From Bacteroidota bacterium (GTDB lineage: Bacteria > Bacteroidota > Bacteroidia > J057): a stretch of DNA of 13,999 nt. Below are positions 1-8,184 of this stretch, piece by piece. The notes beneath the pieces are model-generated. The model made no database searches. It saw only the letters and a program-made list of their open reading frames with translations, and had not been told where the DNA came from. The position numbers were made by a program, and so were the translations under genes. Positions within the stretch are counted from its first letter, which is position 1. Each line of letters starts with the position of its first letter. Location of the stretch: positions 1 to 13,999 of the forward strand of contig RFHL01000689.1 of NCBI GenBank assembly GCA_003696875.1, read 5' to 3'.

Positions 1-150
1 CTTCAAGGGCAACGGCTGTGGCAGCAACAGGTCCGACCCGAGCATGAGACCTATTATCTGGACCTTCGTCATCTGCCGACAGGTACCTATTTGATTACGG
101 CTGCCCAGGGGGACCGAATATTTGCCGCAAAATGGGTACTTTCCCCCTGA
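1..150 (+). CDS. 3' end of a T9SS cargo protein (C-terminal sorting domain)
   Basis: Frame 1 is open from the window edge to a TGA at 148-150 and gives 49 residues. The tail contains LPTGTYLITAAQGD, a tryptophan and a short hydrophobic end (KWVLSP). The pattern of a beta-strand, then L-P-x-G-x-Y-x-(hydrophobic), then a short charged stretch and a final hydrophobic strand is that of the type A sorting domain of the Bacteroidota type IX (Por) secretion system. Such a tail sends a protein across the outer membrane and is then removed, usually with attachment to the surface. The functional part of the protein lies outside the window, so its activity is unknown. The gene ends 14 bases before the next start. 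Family recognition is by pattern only, but the tail is typical. Confidence 0.8.
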   Translation, partial: LQGQRLWQQQVRPEHETYYLDLRHLPTGTYLITAAQGDRIFAAKWVLSP

Positions 151-164
151 GTATCCCTTCACAT

Positions 165-1487
165 ATGCGCTTCTCCGTTTCATACCCCCTGAGTCGTCTC
201 GCCCTTGTGGTTTCAGCTGGTATCCTTCTGCTCGCCGCAACTAATATCCGGTGGCATGGTGAGCACTGGAAACTCATCATTCGTTCCGATGGAAAGGGAT
301 ACTATGCCTATCTGCCTGCTGTACTCATCCACCATGATGTGAACTTTGGTTTTTTTGACCAATTGGAAGCGGATACCTACTATCATAGCCACACCTTTCA
401 GGATTACCGCTACCAGCACGAAGGGCATACCGTCAATCAATATTTCATGGGGGTAGCCGTCTTGCAGACCCCTTTTTTTCTGATGGGCCACCTCCTCACC
501 CGCTTGAGTGGGGGCTCTGCGGATGGTTACTCGCGACTATACTACTACGCATTTCATCTAGGGGCCATCTTTTTCACTTTGCTTGGTGCCTGGTACACGG
601 TGCAGATACTTCGAGACCAAGGCATCACCGATGCACATACCTCCCTTGTTCTGCTCGCCTTTATTTTCGGAACCAACGTTTTCTACTATGTGGTCTGCGA
701 GCCCGGGATGTCACACATCTACTCTTGGGCGACCATTGCGGGCTTTGCCCGGGCAAGTTCTCGCTACTTGAGCCAAAAGGGGCCCCGCTGGCTTATTCAA
801 GCCGGGCTTTGGCTCGGGCTAAGTATTCTCCTCCGACCAGTAAATGGGTTGGTGGTTCTAAGCCTGCCATTCTTGGCCGGAACTCTCCCGGCCCTCAAGA
901 AGGCCTGGCGGGGGCTGAGGGAAGACCGCGTCTCCTTTGGGGTGGCTATTCTGGCGGCAGCGGCTATTCCCAGCCTACAGTTCCTGATGTACTATCTCCA
1001 AACCGGGACACCTTGGGTGTATGCCTACGGTTCAGCGGGTTTTAACTGGGGAGACCCACACTTTTTCGATATACTATTCAGCTACCGAAAGGGGCTTTTC
1101 ATCTATACTCCCCTCTGTCTGCTTTCCCTTGTTGGTCTCTGGGTTTGGCAGCAGAAATCCCGCTTTGCAGCGCTCAGCTGGCTGGGGTTCATGGGGGTAG
1201 TAGTATATGTGCTTTCGGCCTGGGCCTTCTGGGACTATGGGGGAAGTTTTTCATCCCGACCATTTATCGATTACTATGTATTTTTTGCGATGGCATTGGC
1301 AGCTGCTTTGGCAGGACTAAAGCAAGGATGGCCCCGCATCAGCTACCTCACGGGCATAGTCCTCCTTACTCTGATATGCCAAATCCAGACCTATCAATAT
1401 CGCTACCTTCACATTGATGTAAATGGCATGACCCGGGAAAAATACTGGGATGCCTTCCTCCGGATTGACCGCATTCTTTGGCCCTGA
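165..1487 (+). CDS. Polytopic membrane protein, GT-C glycosyltransferase-like
   Basis: This encodes 440 residues from ATG 165. I prefer that start to ATG 132, which lies inside the preceding gene. A first membrane segment (about residues 9-26) is followed by a periplasmic loop with IIRSDGKGYYAYLPA (D42). An acidic residue in this first loop, followed by a GYY-YLPA run, is characteristic of GT-C-type lipid-phosphate-sugar-dependent transferases and their relatives in Bacteroidota. About ten further hydrophobic segments follow, with loops rich in Tyr and Trp. The likely role is sugar transfer to a lipid, polysaccharide or protein on the outer face of the inner membrane, but donor and acceptor are unknown. 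The stop is followed after two bases by the start of another large membrane protein of the same general type, which suggests an operon. Base composition is lower in GC than the following gene. It could also be a membrane protein that has lost catalytic function. Confidence 0.75.
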   Translation: MRFSVSYPLSRLALVVSAGILLLAATNIRWHGEHWKLIIRSDGKGYYAYLPAVLIHHDVNFGFFDQLEADTYYHSHTFQDYRYQHEGHTVNQYFMGVAVLQTPFFLMGHLLTRLSGGSADGYSRLYYYAFHLGAIFFTLLGAWYTVQILRDQGITDAHTSLVLLAFIFGTNVFYYVVCEPGMSHIYSWATIAGFARASSRYLSQKGPRWLIQAGLWLGLSILLRPVNGLVVLSLPFLAGTLPALKKAWRGLREDRVSFGVAILAAAAIPSLQFLMYYLQTGTPWVYAYGSAGFNWGDPHFFDILFSYRKGLFIYTPLCLLSLVGLWVWQQKSRFAALSWLGFMGVVVYVLSAWAFWDYGGSFSSRPFIDYYVFFAMALAAALAGLKQGWPRISYLTGIVLLTLICQIQTYQYRYLHIDVNGMTREKYWDAFLRIDRILWP

Positions 1488-1489
1488 CG

Positions 1490-3775
1490 ATGTCCCAAAG
1501 CCTGCTCCAACGCTATGCCTACCTCTGGCTCAGCCTGCTGACCCTCGGCGGGCTGTGGCTGCTGTTCGGGCCGTTGTTGTGGCAGCCGGGGCAATTTCTC
1601 TTCAGCCATGCCGGGGATGGCCTCACCCCCTACTATGCCACGCCTTTCTTTGCCCAGCATGATGGCGGCAACTGGCAGACCCAGTTTCATTACCCCTGGG
1701 GCAATCACCTGGTCTATGTAGCCAATCCGCTGCAAGCCAGCCTTTTTCGCCTGCTGCAGCCGCTGCTCGACCTCACCCCCTACACCGTTGCCCTGCTCAA
1801 TCTGACGGTGATCCTCAGCTTTTTTCCAACGGCCTGGCTCCTCTACGCCCTGCTACGCCGCTGCCTGATGCCCCCCGCCTACAGCATCCTGCTGGCGCTG
1901 GTGATCACCTTCCTTTCGCCCCAAATCCAGCGCATCACCGGGCACTATTCCCTGGCCTATCCGCTTTTTGTGCCGCTACTGTGGTATCTGCTTCCCTCGA
2001 CTGCGGGCGCCCTGCTGCGGGGCAAGCACCTGGCGCTCTATGTGCTGGCGACCGGCTTTTTCGCCTTCATGCACCCCTATTACTTCCTGTTAGGGGCCGG
2101 TTTTCTCTACGCCTGGCTGCTGGTGCGCCTCCTGCAAGCCCGCCCGCAGACGCCGCGGGCATGGCTCAGCGGGTACCTGCTCCCCGCCCTCGCCATTCTG
2201 CTTCCCGGCCTGCTGCTCAAGGCTTGGGAAGCGGCCACCCGGCAGGGCCCGAGTGACTTCATTGCCTACCCCTACGGCTTCCTCGACTACATCGCGGGCT
2301 TCGAGACCATCTTTCTGCCCCAGTATCCGCCTTTCTCTGACCTGTGGCGGAGTTTTATTCCGGTGCGTAAAATCGGGCTGGAGGGCTACGCCTACGTAGG
2401 CCTGGTGGGCCTGATTCTGCTGGGCGTATGGCTGTGGCGTATCGGTCATCACCTGAGTCGGGGCAAAAGCCGACGGGTGCTACGGCCGGTGCTCCCCGCA
2501 CCCCTGCGTACCAGCATCTGGGCGGCGGTACTCCTGCTGATCCCGGCCATGGCCTACCCCTTCCAGTGGGTGCCCGAGTGGCTGGACTACCTGGGCTGGG
2601 TGCGACAGTTCCGGGCCGTGGGCCGGCTCGCCTGGGTGTTTTATTACGTCTATATGGTGCTGGGGGCCTGGTTTCTCTATGCCCTCTACCGCCGCCTGCG
2701 GCGGCAAGGGCTGGGCCTGCTGGGCCGTACCCTGATCGGGCTCAGTGTGTTTTCCTGGATGCTCTCCGCCACGGCGCTCATCCGGGCACAGCGGGCCGAG
2801 TTTCTCCACAATCCTGTGAGCGCCTTTCCCGAGCGGGCGGTGGATTTCCCGGAGATTCTGGAAAAATCCGGCCATCAACCGGCGGATTTCCAGGCGCTAC
2901 TGGCCCTGCCCTACTTCCATTTCGGCTCAGAAAAGCTTTTTCTCCACGACTGGATGAGCACCCGCCACGCCCTGGCCGCCTCGTTGGATACCGGTCTGCC
3001 ACTCTGCAACAACCTCTCGGCGCGGGCGCCGCTGTCGGCCTCGCTGGCCTCCATTCAGCTGGTGAGCCACCCCCTCATTCCCAAAGTCCTGGCCGATACC
3101 CTGAGCGACCGGCGGCCGCTTTTGCTGCTGGTCAGTGGCCCGCTGTCGCGTCCCGGCGAGCAAGCGCTGCTCGCCCGGGCCGAGCCGCTGGGGGAGGCCG
3201 GCGAGGCGAAGCTCTACCGGCTGCCGCTATCGGCCTTTGCCGAGGCCCGGGAGGCCTGGCGGGTCCGGCAGGCCGGCAAACAGGCCGGGCTCAAGCCCGG
3301 TCCGGACGGGCTCCGGCTCACGCATCGCAGTGAGGCGGTGCATTATGATCCCCTGGGCGGCGAAGCCGGCCGGTGGGATGCGATCGGGCAAGGCCGGGAG
3401 ATTCCCCGGCGACAGCGCGACACCCTCTTTGATGGCCGGCTGGCCGTCAGTTGGCAGCAGGTACCCATGGAGGCCTCCTTCTGGATACAGGCCGACACCC
3501 GGACCAATTATCTTCCCATCCTGGTGCTGGCCCTGTACGATGGCGAAACCGAAGTGGCCCGCCTGCGGCAGCCCTTGCGGGAAAGCTGGGATGTACACGA
3601 AGGTTGGGTCCGGGCGCAACTGCCCTTTGTGCTGCCCGAGCGACGGCTGCGGGTGGTAATGTTTGTCGAAGGAAAACCCAATCGGGTGGCTCATCTGTTG
3701 ATCCGCCCGCGGGCGGTCGATGCATTCCTGGAAGGGGAAGAAGGGTCTTTGTGGTGGAACAATTATCCCCTTTGA
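1490..3775 (+). CDS. Large membrane protein, GT-C/YfhO-like with C-terminal periplasmic domain
   Basis: This encodes 761 residues from ATG 1490. A TTG at 1478 would add four residues but overlaps the upstream gene. Segment 1 (about residues 11-31) leads into a loop with FSHAGDGLTPYY (D43), which resembles the first-loop acidic motif of GT-C-fold membrane proteins. Roughly ten more hydrophobic segments run to about residue 430, and a loop contains RQFRAVGRLAW, a motif often seen in this type of Bacteroidota membrane protein. About residues 435-761 are mostly soluble and probably periplasmic, with a beta-rich C-terminal part. The likely role is transfer or handling of a lipid-linked sugar at the inner membrane. 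The substrate cannot be read from the sequence. It is probably cotranscribed with the preceding gene because only two bases separate them. The family call is tentative, and the membrane topology is clear. Confidence 0.78.
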   Translation: MSQSLLQRYAYLWLSLLTLGGLWLLFGPLLWQPGQFLFSHAGDGLTPYYATPFFAQHDGGNWQTQFHYPWGNHLVYVANPLQASLFRLLQPLLDLTPYTVALLNLTVILSFFPTAWLLYALLRRCLMPPAYSILLALVITFLSPQIQRITGHYSLAYPLFVPLLWYLLPSTAGALLRGKHLALYVLATGFFAFMHPYYFLLGAGFLYAWLLVRLLQARPQTPRAWLSGYLLPALAILLPGLLLKAWEAATRQGPSDFIAYPYGFLDYIAGFETIFLPQYPPFSDLWRSFIPVRKIGLEGYAYVGLVGLILLGVWLWRIGHHLSRGKSRRVLRPVLPAPLRTSIWAAVLLLIPAMAYPFQWVPEWLDYLGWVRQFRAVGRLAWVFYYVYMVLGAWFLYALYRRLRRQGLGLLGRTLIGLSVFSWMLSATALIRAQRAEFLHNPVSAFPERAVDFPEILEKSGHQPADFQALLALPYFHFGSEKLFLHDWMSTRHALAASLDTGLPLCNNLSARAPLSASLASIQLVSHPLIPKVLADTLSDRRPLLLLVSGPLSRPGEQALLARAEPLGEAGEAKLYRLPLSAFAEAREAWRVRQAGKQAGLKPGPDGLRLTHRSEAVHYDPLGGEAGRWDAIGQGREIPRRQRDTLFDGRLAVSWQQVPMEASFWIQADTRTNYLPILVLALYDGETEVARLRQPLRESWDVHEGWVRAQLPFVLPERRLRVVMFVEGKPNRVAHLLIRPRAVDAFLEGEEGSLWWNNYPL

Positions 3776-3854
3776 AGCCGTCAACAGCAAGCGCAAACGC
3801 GACCCGCATTTACTTTTTTCACTTGGTTTTCGTTGTTTGAATGGGAAAAGCCCG

Positions 3855-3876
3855 CCGGAGCGGTCATCTGCTCCGG
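3855..3876 (+). other. Small hairpin in the leader of the lipoprotein gene
   Basis: CCGGAGC (3855-3861) pairs perfectly with GCTCCGG (3870-3876) around an 8-base loop, ending 16 bases before ATG 3893. There is no U-tract, so it is a weak candidate for a terminator of the upstream gene. It could instead affect translation of the downstream gene. The rest of the 117-base gap (3776-3892) is T-rich around 3811-3838, with no convincing promoter pair. Confidence 0.3.
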
Positions 3877-3892
3877 ATCAAATCGCTACCTG

Positions 3893-5998
3893 ATGCAAAA
3901 ACCTACCCCTGTCTGGGCTCTGGCCCTATGGCTCGCCCTGGTGACCCTCTGGCCGGCCTGCCGGCTCAATCCGGTCGAGGACCTGAGCTGGGACACCGAC
4001 CTGCTGGTGCCCATTGCCTTTACGGAACTGGGCGTCATGGACGCCGTGCCGGACAGCCTGCTCACCGTCGAAGACGACCAACTGCTGGCCCTGGTCTACC
4101 GAGACACCCTGGCCAGCGCCAGCCTGGCCGAGTTTGTCGAATTTCCCGATACCAGTCTTGATCTCAGCATCAAGCTCGATACCCTCTCGCTGGACTCCGA
4201 TACCATCTCCCAGCGCCTGACGCTGGCCGACCTGGCCCGACAGCTTTCCGCCAATGGCGACGCCACCGGCGACCTCATCCTTGCCAACCACGGCAACACC
4301 CTCCCCTTCGTCCCTGAGACCCCGGGCCTGAACTCTGGTATTATCCCGGTAGACGCCAGTGAATTTTTTGAATATGCGGAGCTCGACTCCGGCGAGCTGG
4401 TCCTGACCATTGACAATCAGTTTCCCCTCAATCTGCTCAACGTCATTTTCCGCATCGAAAATGCCAATCTACCTGGCCCGCCCATCGTACTGGATACCTT
4501 TCAGGTGATCGGACAGTTCAGCAGCGTAACCCGCACCTACGATCTGGCCGGCACCCAGATCGGCAGCGAACTGGAAGCCGAACTGGTCAATCTGGACATT
4601 GGCGCGGGGCTCTTTGTTCCCATCGACACCACAGACTACATCGAGCTGAGCCTGATCGCCCAAAACCTTCAGGCCCAAACAGCCACGGCCATTTTCCCCG
4701 CCCAGACCATCCTGGATACGGTACGGGAGACCCGCTACCTGTTCGGGGGCGAATTTGCCGATGTACAGCTCACCAAACTCAAGGTCAAGGCCGGTCGCAT
4801 CCGGGCCGAGACCATCAGCACCGTCGAGGACAGCGTGCGCTTCCGCTACAGCCTGCCCAGTGCGGTCAACAGCCTGGGCGAGGTACCCACGGTCGACATC
4901 AAGCTGGACCCGGCCCCTCCGGGCGGCATGGCCACCCAGCTGGAAGAAGCCACCCTGGAGGGCTTTACCATTGACCTCAGTCAGGGCGGCCTTTCCTTCA
5001 ATACCCTGGAAGAACAAATCCGGGTGGATTTGCTCTACTCCGGGCAATTGGTCACGCTGGACCAGACCGACAGCGTGCTGGTATCCTTTGGCCTGGTAGA
5101 CATTGAGCCGGTCTATGTAGAGGGCTATATTGGTCAAAACACCTTCACGTTTACCGGCAGCGAAGCCCTGGGCTTTTTTGAGGAACTGGAGTATGAACGC
5201 CTTCGCCTCTCCGCCGCCCGGGCGGCGGTCAGCTTCAGCAGCTCCATCGGCGTAGATGCCGCCGTAGAAGTGCGCGCCTTTGATGCCGTCGGGCAAAGGG
5301 GCGAGCGCGTCCGGCTCACCGGCACCCCGCTGGTAGCGGGCCCCTTCCTGGTCCAGGGGCCGGTGCTGCCCGACACCTTTGGCTCCGTGGTGAGTCCCCT
5401 GGAGCTCAACCCCGACAACAGCAACATCCTACCCTTCATCAACGTCCTGCCGGCCGCCATCGACTACGACCTCCGGGTCGAAACCAACGTCAATGGCCAG
5501 GCTGGCCAATACACCAACTTTGCCACCGACCAAAGCCAGATTACGGCCTTTCTGGATTTCCGGCTGCCGCTGGAGGGCATTGTAGAAGGCTTTAGCCTGA
5601 CTGATACCGTAGCCGTCGATTTTGGCGAAGCAGCCCGGCCCGAGGCCGTCTCCCGGGCGCGACTGCGCCTGTTGCTGGAAAACCCCTTTCCTGTACAGGT
5701 CACGGTCGAGGCCGGTTTGTACGATCAGGCAGGCACCCTGCTGCAAAGCCTGGACAACGGAACGGTCATCCCTGCGGGCATTCCCAATGCCAGTGGGTAT
5801 GTAGACGTACCGGCGCAGGAGGTCATTGAGCTGGACCTGAGTGGGGAGCAGTTGGACCGCGTGCTGGCCGAGGCTGTCAGTGCCCGCTTCCGTTTCGTGC
5901 TCGATACCCGCCCCAAGGGCGAGCCGGCAGGCTTTTATGCCGATTACAAAATCAAAGCTCGCCTCAGCGGGCAATTCACCTATACCCTGGAACCCTGA
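3893..5998 (+). CDS. Probable surface or periplasmic lipoprotein, unknown function
   Basis: This encodes 701 residues from ATG 3893. An upstream TTG at 3833 would add an unlikely soluble stretch before the signal sequence. The N-terminus is MQKPTPVWALALWLALVTLW followed by PAC, a short hydrophobic signal with Cys23 as the likely lipidated residue. The lipobox is imperfect, because Trp rather than Leu/Val/Ile sits at -3. Nothing in the mature part looks catalytic. It is acidic and rich in beta-strand alternation, with repeated segments of the kind DTLSLDSDTISQRLTLADLA, which suggests several beta-sandwich domains. The opening WDTDLLVPIAFTELGVMD resembles the start of many large uncharacterised Bacteroidota lipoproteins. 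It overlaps the next gene (a predicted outer-membrane barrel) by one base, so the two are probably translationally coupled and may work as a pair at the outer membrane. I do not recognise a named family. Confidence 0.72.
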   Translation: MQKPTPVWALALWLALVTLWPACRLNPVEDLSWDTDLLVPIAFTELGVMDAVPDSLLTVEDDQLLALVYRDTLASASLAEFVEFPDTSLDLSIKLDTLSLDSDTISQRLTLADLARQLSANGDATGDLILANHGNTLPFVPETPGLNSGIIPVDASEFFEYAELDSGELVLTIDNQFPLNLLNVIFRIENANLPGPPIVLDTFQVIGQFSSVTRTYDLAGTQIGSELEAELVNLDIGAGLFVPIDTTDYIELSLIAQNLQAQTATAIFPAQTILDTVRETRYLFGGEFADVQLTKLKVKAGRIRAETISTVEDSVRFRYSLPSAVNSLGEVPTVDIKLDPAPPGGMATQLEEATLEGFTIDLSQGGLSFNTLEEQIRVDLLYSGQLVTLDQTDSVLVSFGLVDIEPVYVEGYIGQNTFTFTGSEALGFFEELEYERLRLSAARAAVSFSSSIGVDAAVEVRAFDAVGQRGERVRLTGTPLVAGPFLVQGPVLPDTFGSVVSPLELNPDNSNILPFINVLPAAIDYDLRVETNVNGQAGQYTNFATDQSQITAFLDFRLPLEGIVEGFSLTDTVAVDFGEAARPEAVSRARLRLLLENPFPVQVTVEAGLYDQAGTLLQSLDNGTVIPAGIPNASGYVDVPAQEVIELDLSGEQLDRVLAEAVSARFRFVLDTRPKGEPAGFYADYKIKARLSGQFTYTLEP

Positions 5999-7305
5999 TG
6001 CGCACATCCTTTCCCTCGCTGAGGCCCTATCTCCTGTGGCTGGCCCTGCTCAGCACCTCTCCCCTACTGCAGGGGCAGGCTGACGCTCAGCTACCTTTTC
6101 TCCCCGATCAGCTGGCGGCCCAATGGCAACAACCCGCCTATCTGGCGGGACTTGCTTCCCATTCCATTCAACTGGGCGCTTACGGCGGCTATGGGGCCGG
6201 TAGCCGGCATCTTTCGCTGAGCCGGATCTACGGTAGCTCGGGCTACCTGGATACCGAAACCAAAGAAGCCATTCTGAGCGAACTACAGCCTGACAACCTT
6301 TTTCGCATAGACGCCCGCGCTGGCGGCATGGTCGCCCTGCGCGGGGCAGGGCTGCCCCTGAGCGTATCCTATCGGCGCGCCTCGGTCAATACGCTGCGCT
6401 TTGCGCAGCCACATACCCTGGGCCTGGTCCTCTTTGGCAATGCCCGCTATGCCGGAGAAAACCTGAGCGATGAAGACGTCGCCCTGTTTCGGATGACCTA
6501 TGACGAAATTGGCCTGGGAACCGCCTTTGGCGGAGAGACCTGGCAGGTGGGATTCCGTTTGAAAGGCCTGCTCAGTACGCAGGCCGAACAGCTGGACCTG
6601 AGCTATTCCCTCTTCACCGAAGCGGAAGGCGCCTATCTGGACCTGGGACTCACTTACGACTACGTGCGGCAGACCCGCCGTGGCGGCGGCTTTGGCCTGG
6701 ATCTGGGGGCCACGTATCAGCTCGGACCGCAGTGGACGCTGCAGCTGGCGGCGCTCGACCTGGGCGCGCTTCGGATTAGCGGCGACCGTTTTCAGCTGGA
6801 AGAAAGCCTCAGCTACGAAGGCGTGGCCCTCACCGATGTGCTGGCCGGCGATTGGCAAAATCCGGGCAACCTCTTTGCGGTGGACTCCCTCCAAGACCTC
6901 GTTCTGGCCTCGGCCGAGGCGGACGGGCGCTGGCTCGCCCTGCCCGGACAGGTGCAGCTGGGCGCCGCCTTTGCGGCGACGGAGCGGGACCGGGTCCTGG
7001 CCCAGGTTGCCTGGGGCTTGCAACCTACCAGCGATGCCCGACCAGCTCCCCGGGTCAGTCTCGGGTACCAGCGGCAGACGTGGGACCTACTTAGCCTGGG
7101 CGTACATGCCTATGGGGGCGGCATCGACGACTGGGGCTGGGGCGCCAGCCTGGCAGGCACCTTCCAGACAGCCGCGACGGTCCGCACCTCGGCCTTTGTA
7201 TCCTACCAGATGGGACGTAGCCTGGGGATCGTACAAGCCGATCAGCTGCGCAGCCTGTACCTCAGCGCGGGGTTGAATTTTGCGCTGACTCAGGCAGAAA
7301 AATAA
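5998..7305 (+). CDS. Predicted outer-membrane beta-barrel protein (DUF5723-like)
   Basis: This encodes 435 residues. The ATG at 5998 shares its A with the TGA of the upstream gene (TGATG), which supports this start. A signal peptide covers about residues 1-30 with an A-D-A cleavage site before QLPF. The mature protein has no long hydrophobic segment. It shows many alternating amphipathic strands separated by Gly/Tyr-rich turns (for example QLGAYGGYGAGSRHLSL and VSLGYQRQTWDLLSLGVHAY), as expected for a large outer-membrane barrel. Overall layout and length resemble the uncharacterised Bacteroidota family DUF5723, but I cannot confirm that without a profile search. The coupled upstream lipoprotein suggests a two-part outer-membrane unit. 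Its 3' end overlaps the convergent methyltransferase gene by 16 bases. The function is unknown; transport, adhesion or gliding/secretion support are all possible. Confidence 0.7.
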   Translation: MRTSFPSLRPYLLWLALLSTSPLLQGQADAQLPFLPDQLAAQWQQPAYLAGLASHSIQLGAYGGYGAGSRHLSLSRIYGSSGYLDTETKEAILSELQPDNLFRIDARAGGMVALRGAGLPLSVSYRRASVNTLRFAQPHTLGLVLFGNARYAGENLSDEDVALFRMTYDEIGLGTAFGGETWQVGFRLKGLLSTQAEQLDLSYSLFTEAEGAYLDLGLTYDYVRQTRRGGGFGLDLGATYQLGPQWTLQLAALDLGALRISGDRFQLEESLSYEGVALTDVLAGDWQNPGNLFAVDSLQDLVLASAEADGRWLALPGQVQLGAAFAATERDRVLAQVAWGLQPTSDARPAPRVSLGYQRQTWDLLSLGVHAYGGGIDDWGWGASLAGTFQTAATVRTSAFVSYQMGRSLGIVQADQLRSLYLSAGLNFALTQAEK

Positions 7306-8099
7306 GCCTCCAGCCCGGTGAAAGGCGGCCTCAGGGCGCAGGTGTTGGTGCCAAAAGCCCGGGTCTGATAGCCGTGGCCATGCAAGTGTTTCAGGCAGGC
7401 CTGCGCATCCTCGGGAGAGAGGTGGCAGTGCTCGTAGACAATCATGCCGGGCTGGGTATGTCCCAGATCAAAAAGCTTGATCACTTCGAAATCATAGCCC
7501 TCGGTATCGATCTGGAGCAGATCGATACGGTCCAGTTCATAGCGTTGCCGCAGGCTGGCGGCGCTGATGACCGGCACCTCCTCGACCGCGATGCGGTCGG
7601 CGGGGGCAGCAGGTAAGGTCACGCCTTCCTTCTCGGCCTGCTCCCGGACGTAGTCCGAAACGGCGGCGGCTTCGATCCGGGCCCGGTCAAAAGTGGCCAG
7701 GCCGGTGGCCCAGCGCGCCTGGCTGAAGCTGAGCTTATAGAGGGGGCGGTGCCCATCTTCTGGTCCCAGCGCGGCACAAACGAGCTGTATGCCGGGATCG
7801 CGCCGGTACAGTCGGGTCAGATAGCGATCAAACACCTCCCGCTGCGGCTCCAGCAGGACGCCCCGCCAGCCATCAATCTTGATGCGCTTGTGTACCGGGT
7901 CGTTGTTAAAGCCGTCGTTGGCGCCAATCTGAACCAAGGTGAAAAGCCGCCCCTGTCGGCGGGAATACTGCGCCACCAAATGGGCGAGCGTCCCGGGCTT
8001 GGGGGTTAGGATGTGGGCATACAGCCCGAGAAAAAGGGGATTGTTGCGGGAGCTGAGCCAGAAGCGAAAGCGGTTGTACGCCGTGCGGAAGAGAGCCAT
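7290..8099 (-). CDS. FkbM-family SAM-dependent methyltransferase
   Basis: This encodes 269 residues from the ATG at 8099 (minus strand). A TTG at 8117 would add six residues without support. SAM-binding motif I is visible as LVQIGANDGFNNDP (about residues 55-68), followed by the LLEP acidic end of strand 2 (82-85). The family's second conserved block is LLQIDTEGYDFEVI (194-207), and a third block, IVYEHCHLS, lies at 220-228. This arrangement is typical of FkbM-type O-methyltransferases, which methylate hydroxyls on polyketides, sugars or surface polysaccharides in the cytoplasm. There is no glycan cluster immediately around it, so the acceptor is unknown. It converges on the barrel gene with a 16-base overlap of coding ends, and its promoter region is next to a MITE-like element. 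Family assignment is firm, substrate is not. Confidence 0.9.
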   Translation of the reverse strand: MALFRTAYNRFRFWLSSRNNPLFLGLYAHILTPKPGTLAHLVAQYSRRQGRLFTLVQIGANDGFNNDPVHKRIKIDGWRGVLLEPQREVFDRYLTRLYRRDPGIQLVCAALGPEDGHRPLYKLSFSQARWATGLATFDRARIEAAAVSDYVREQAEKEGVTLPAAPADRIAVEEVPVISAASLRQRYELDRIDLLQIDTEGYDFEVIKLFDLGHTQPGMIVYEHCHLSPEDAQACLKHLHGHGYQTRAFGTNTCALRPPFTGLEAYFSA

Positions 8100-8184
8100 G
8101 GCGCGAAGATACGACAAAGCGCGCAGTTGGCGGGGCGGACATGGCCAAAAGCCCTCCTGATAACCGCCCTTGCGTGAAAATCGC

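Noticed and set aside
2428..3333. Open frame of 301 codons in another frame inside the second membrane protein
   Set aside because: Its Pro/Gly/Ala/Arg-rich translation is a GC-rich frame shadow of a membrane protein with clear segments and motifs.
4469..5296. Antisense open frame of 275 codons within the lipoprotein gene
   Set aside because: It is a shadow of a continuous 701-codon frame with a plausible signal sequence, and shows no domain or independent start signal.
6283..7023. Antisense open frame of 246 codons within the barrel gene
   Set aside because: It lies wholly inside a gene with a signal peptide and barrel pattern, and its translation has no recognisable feature.
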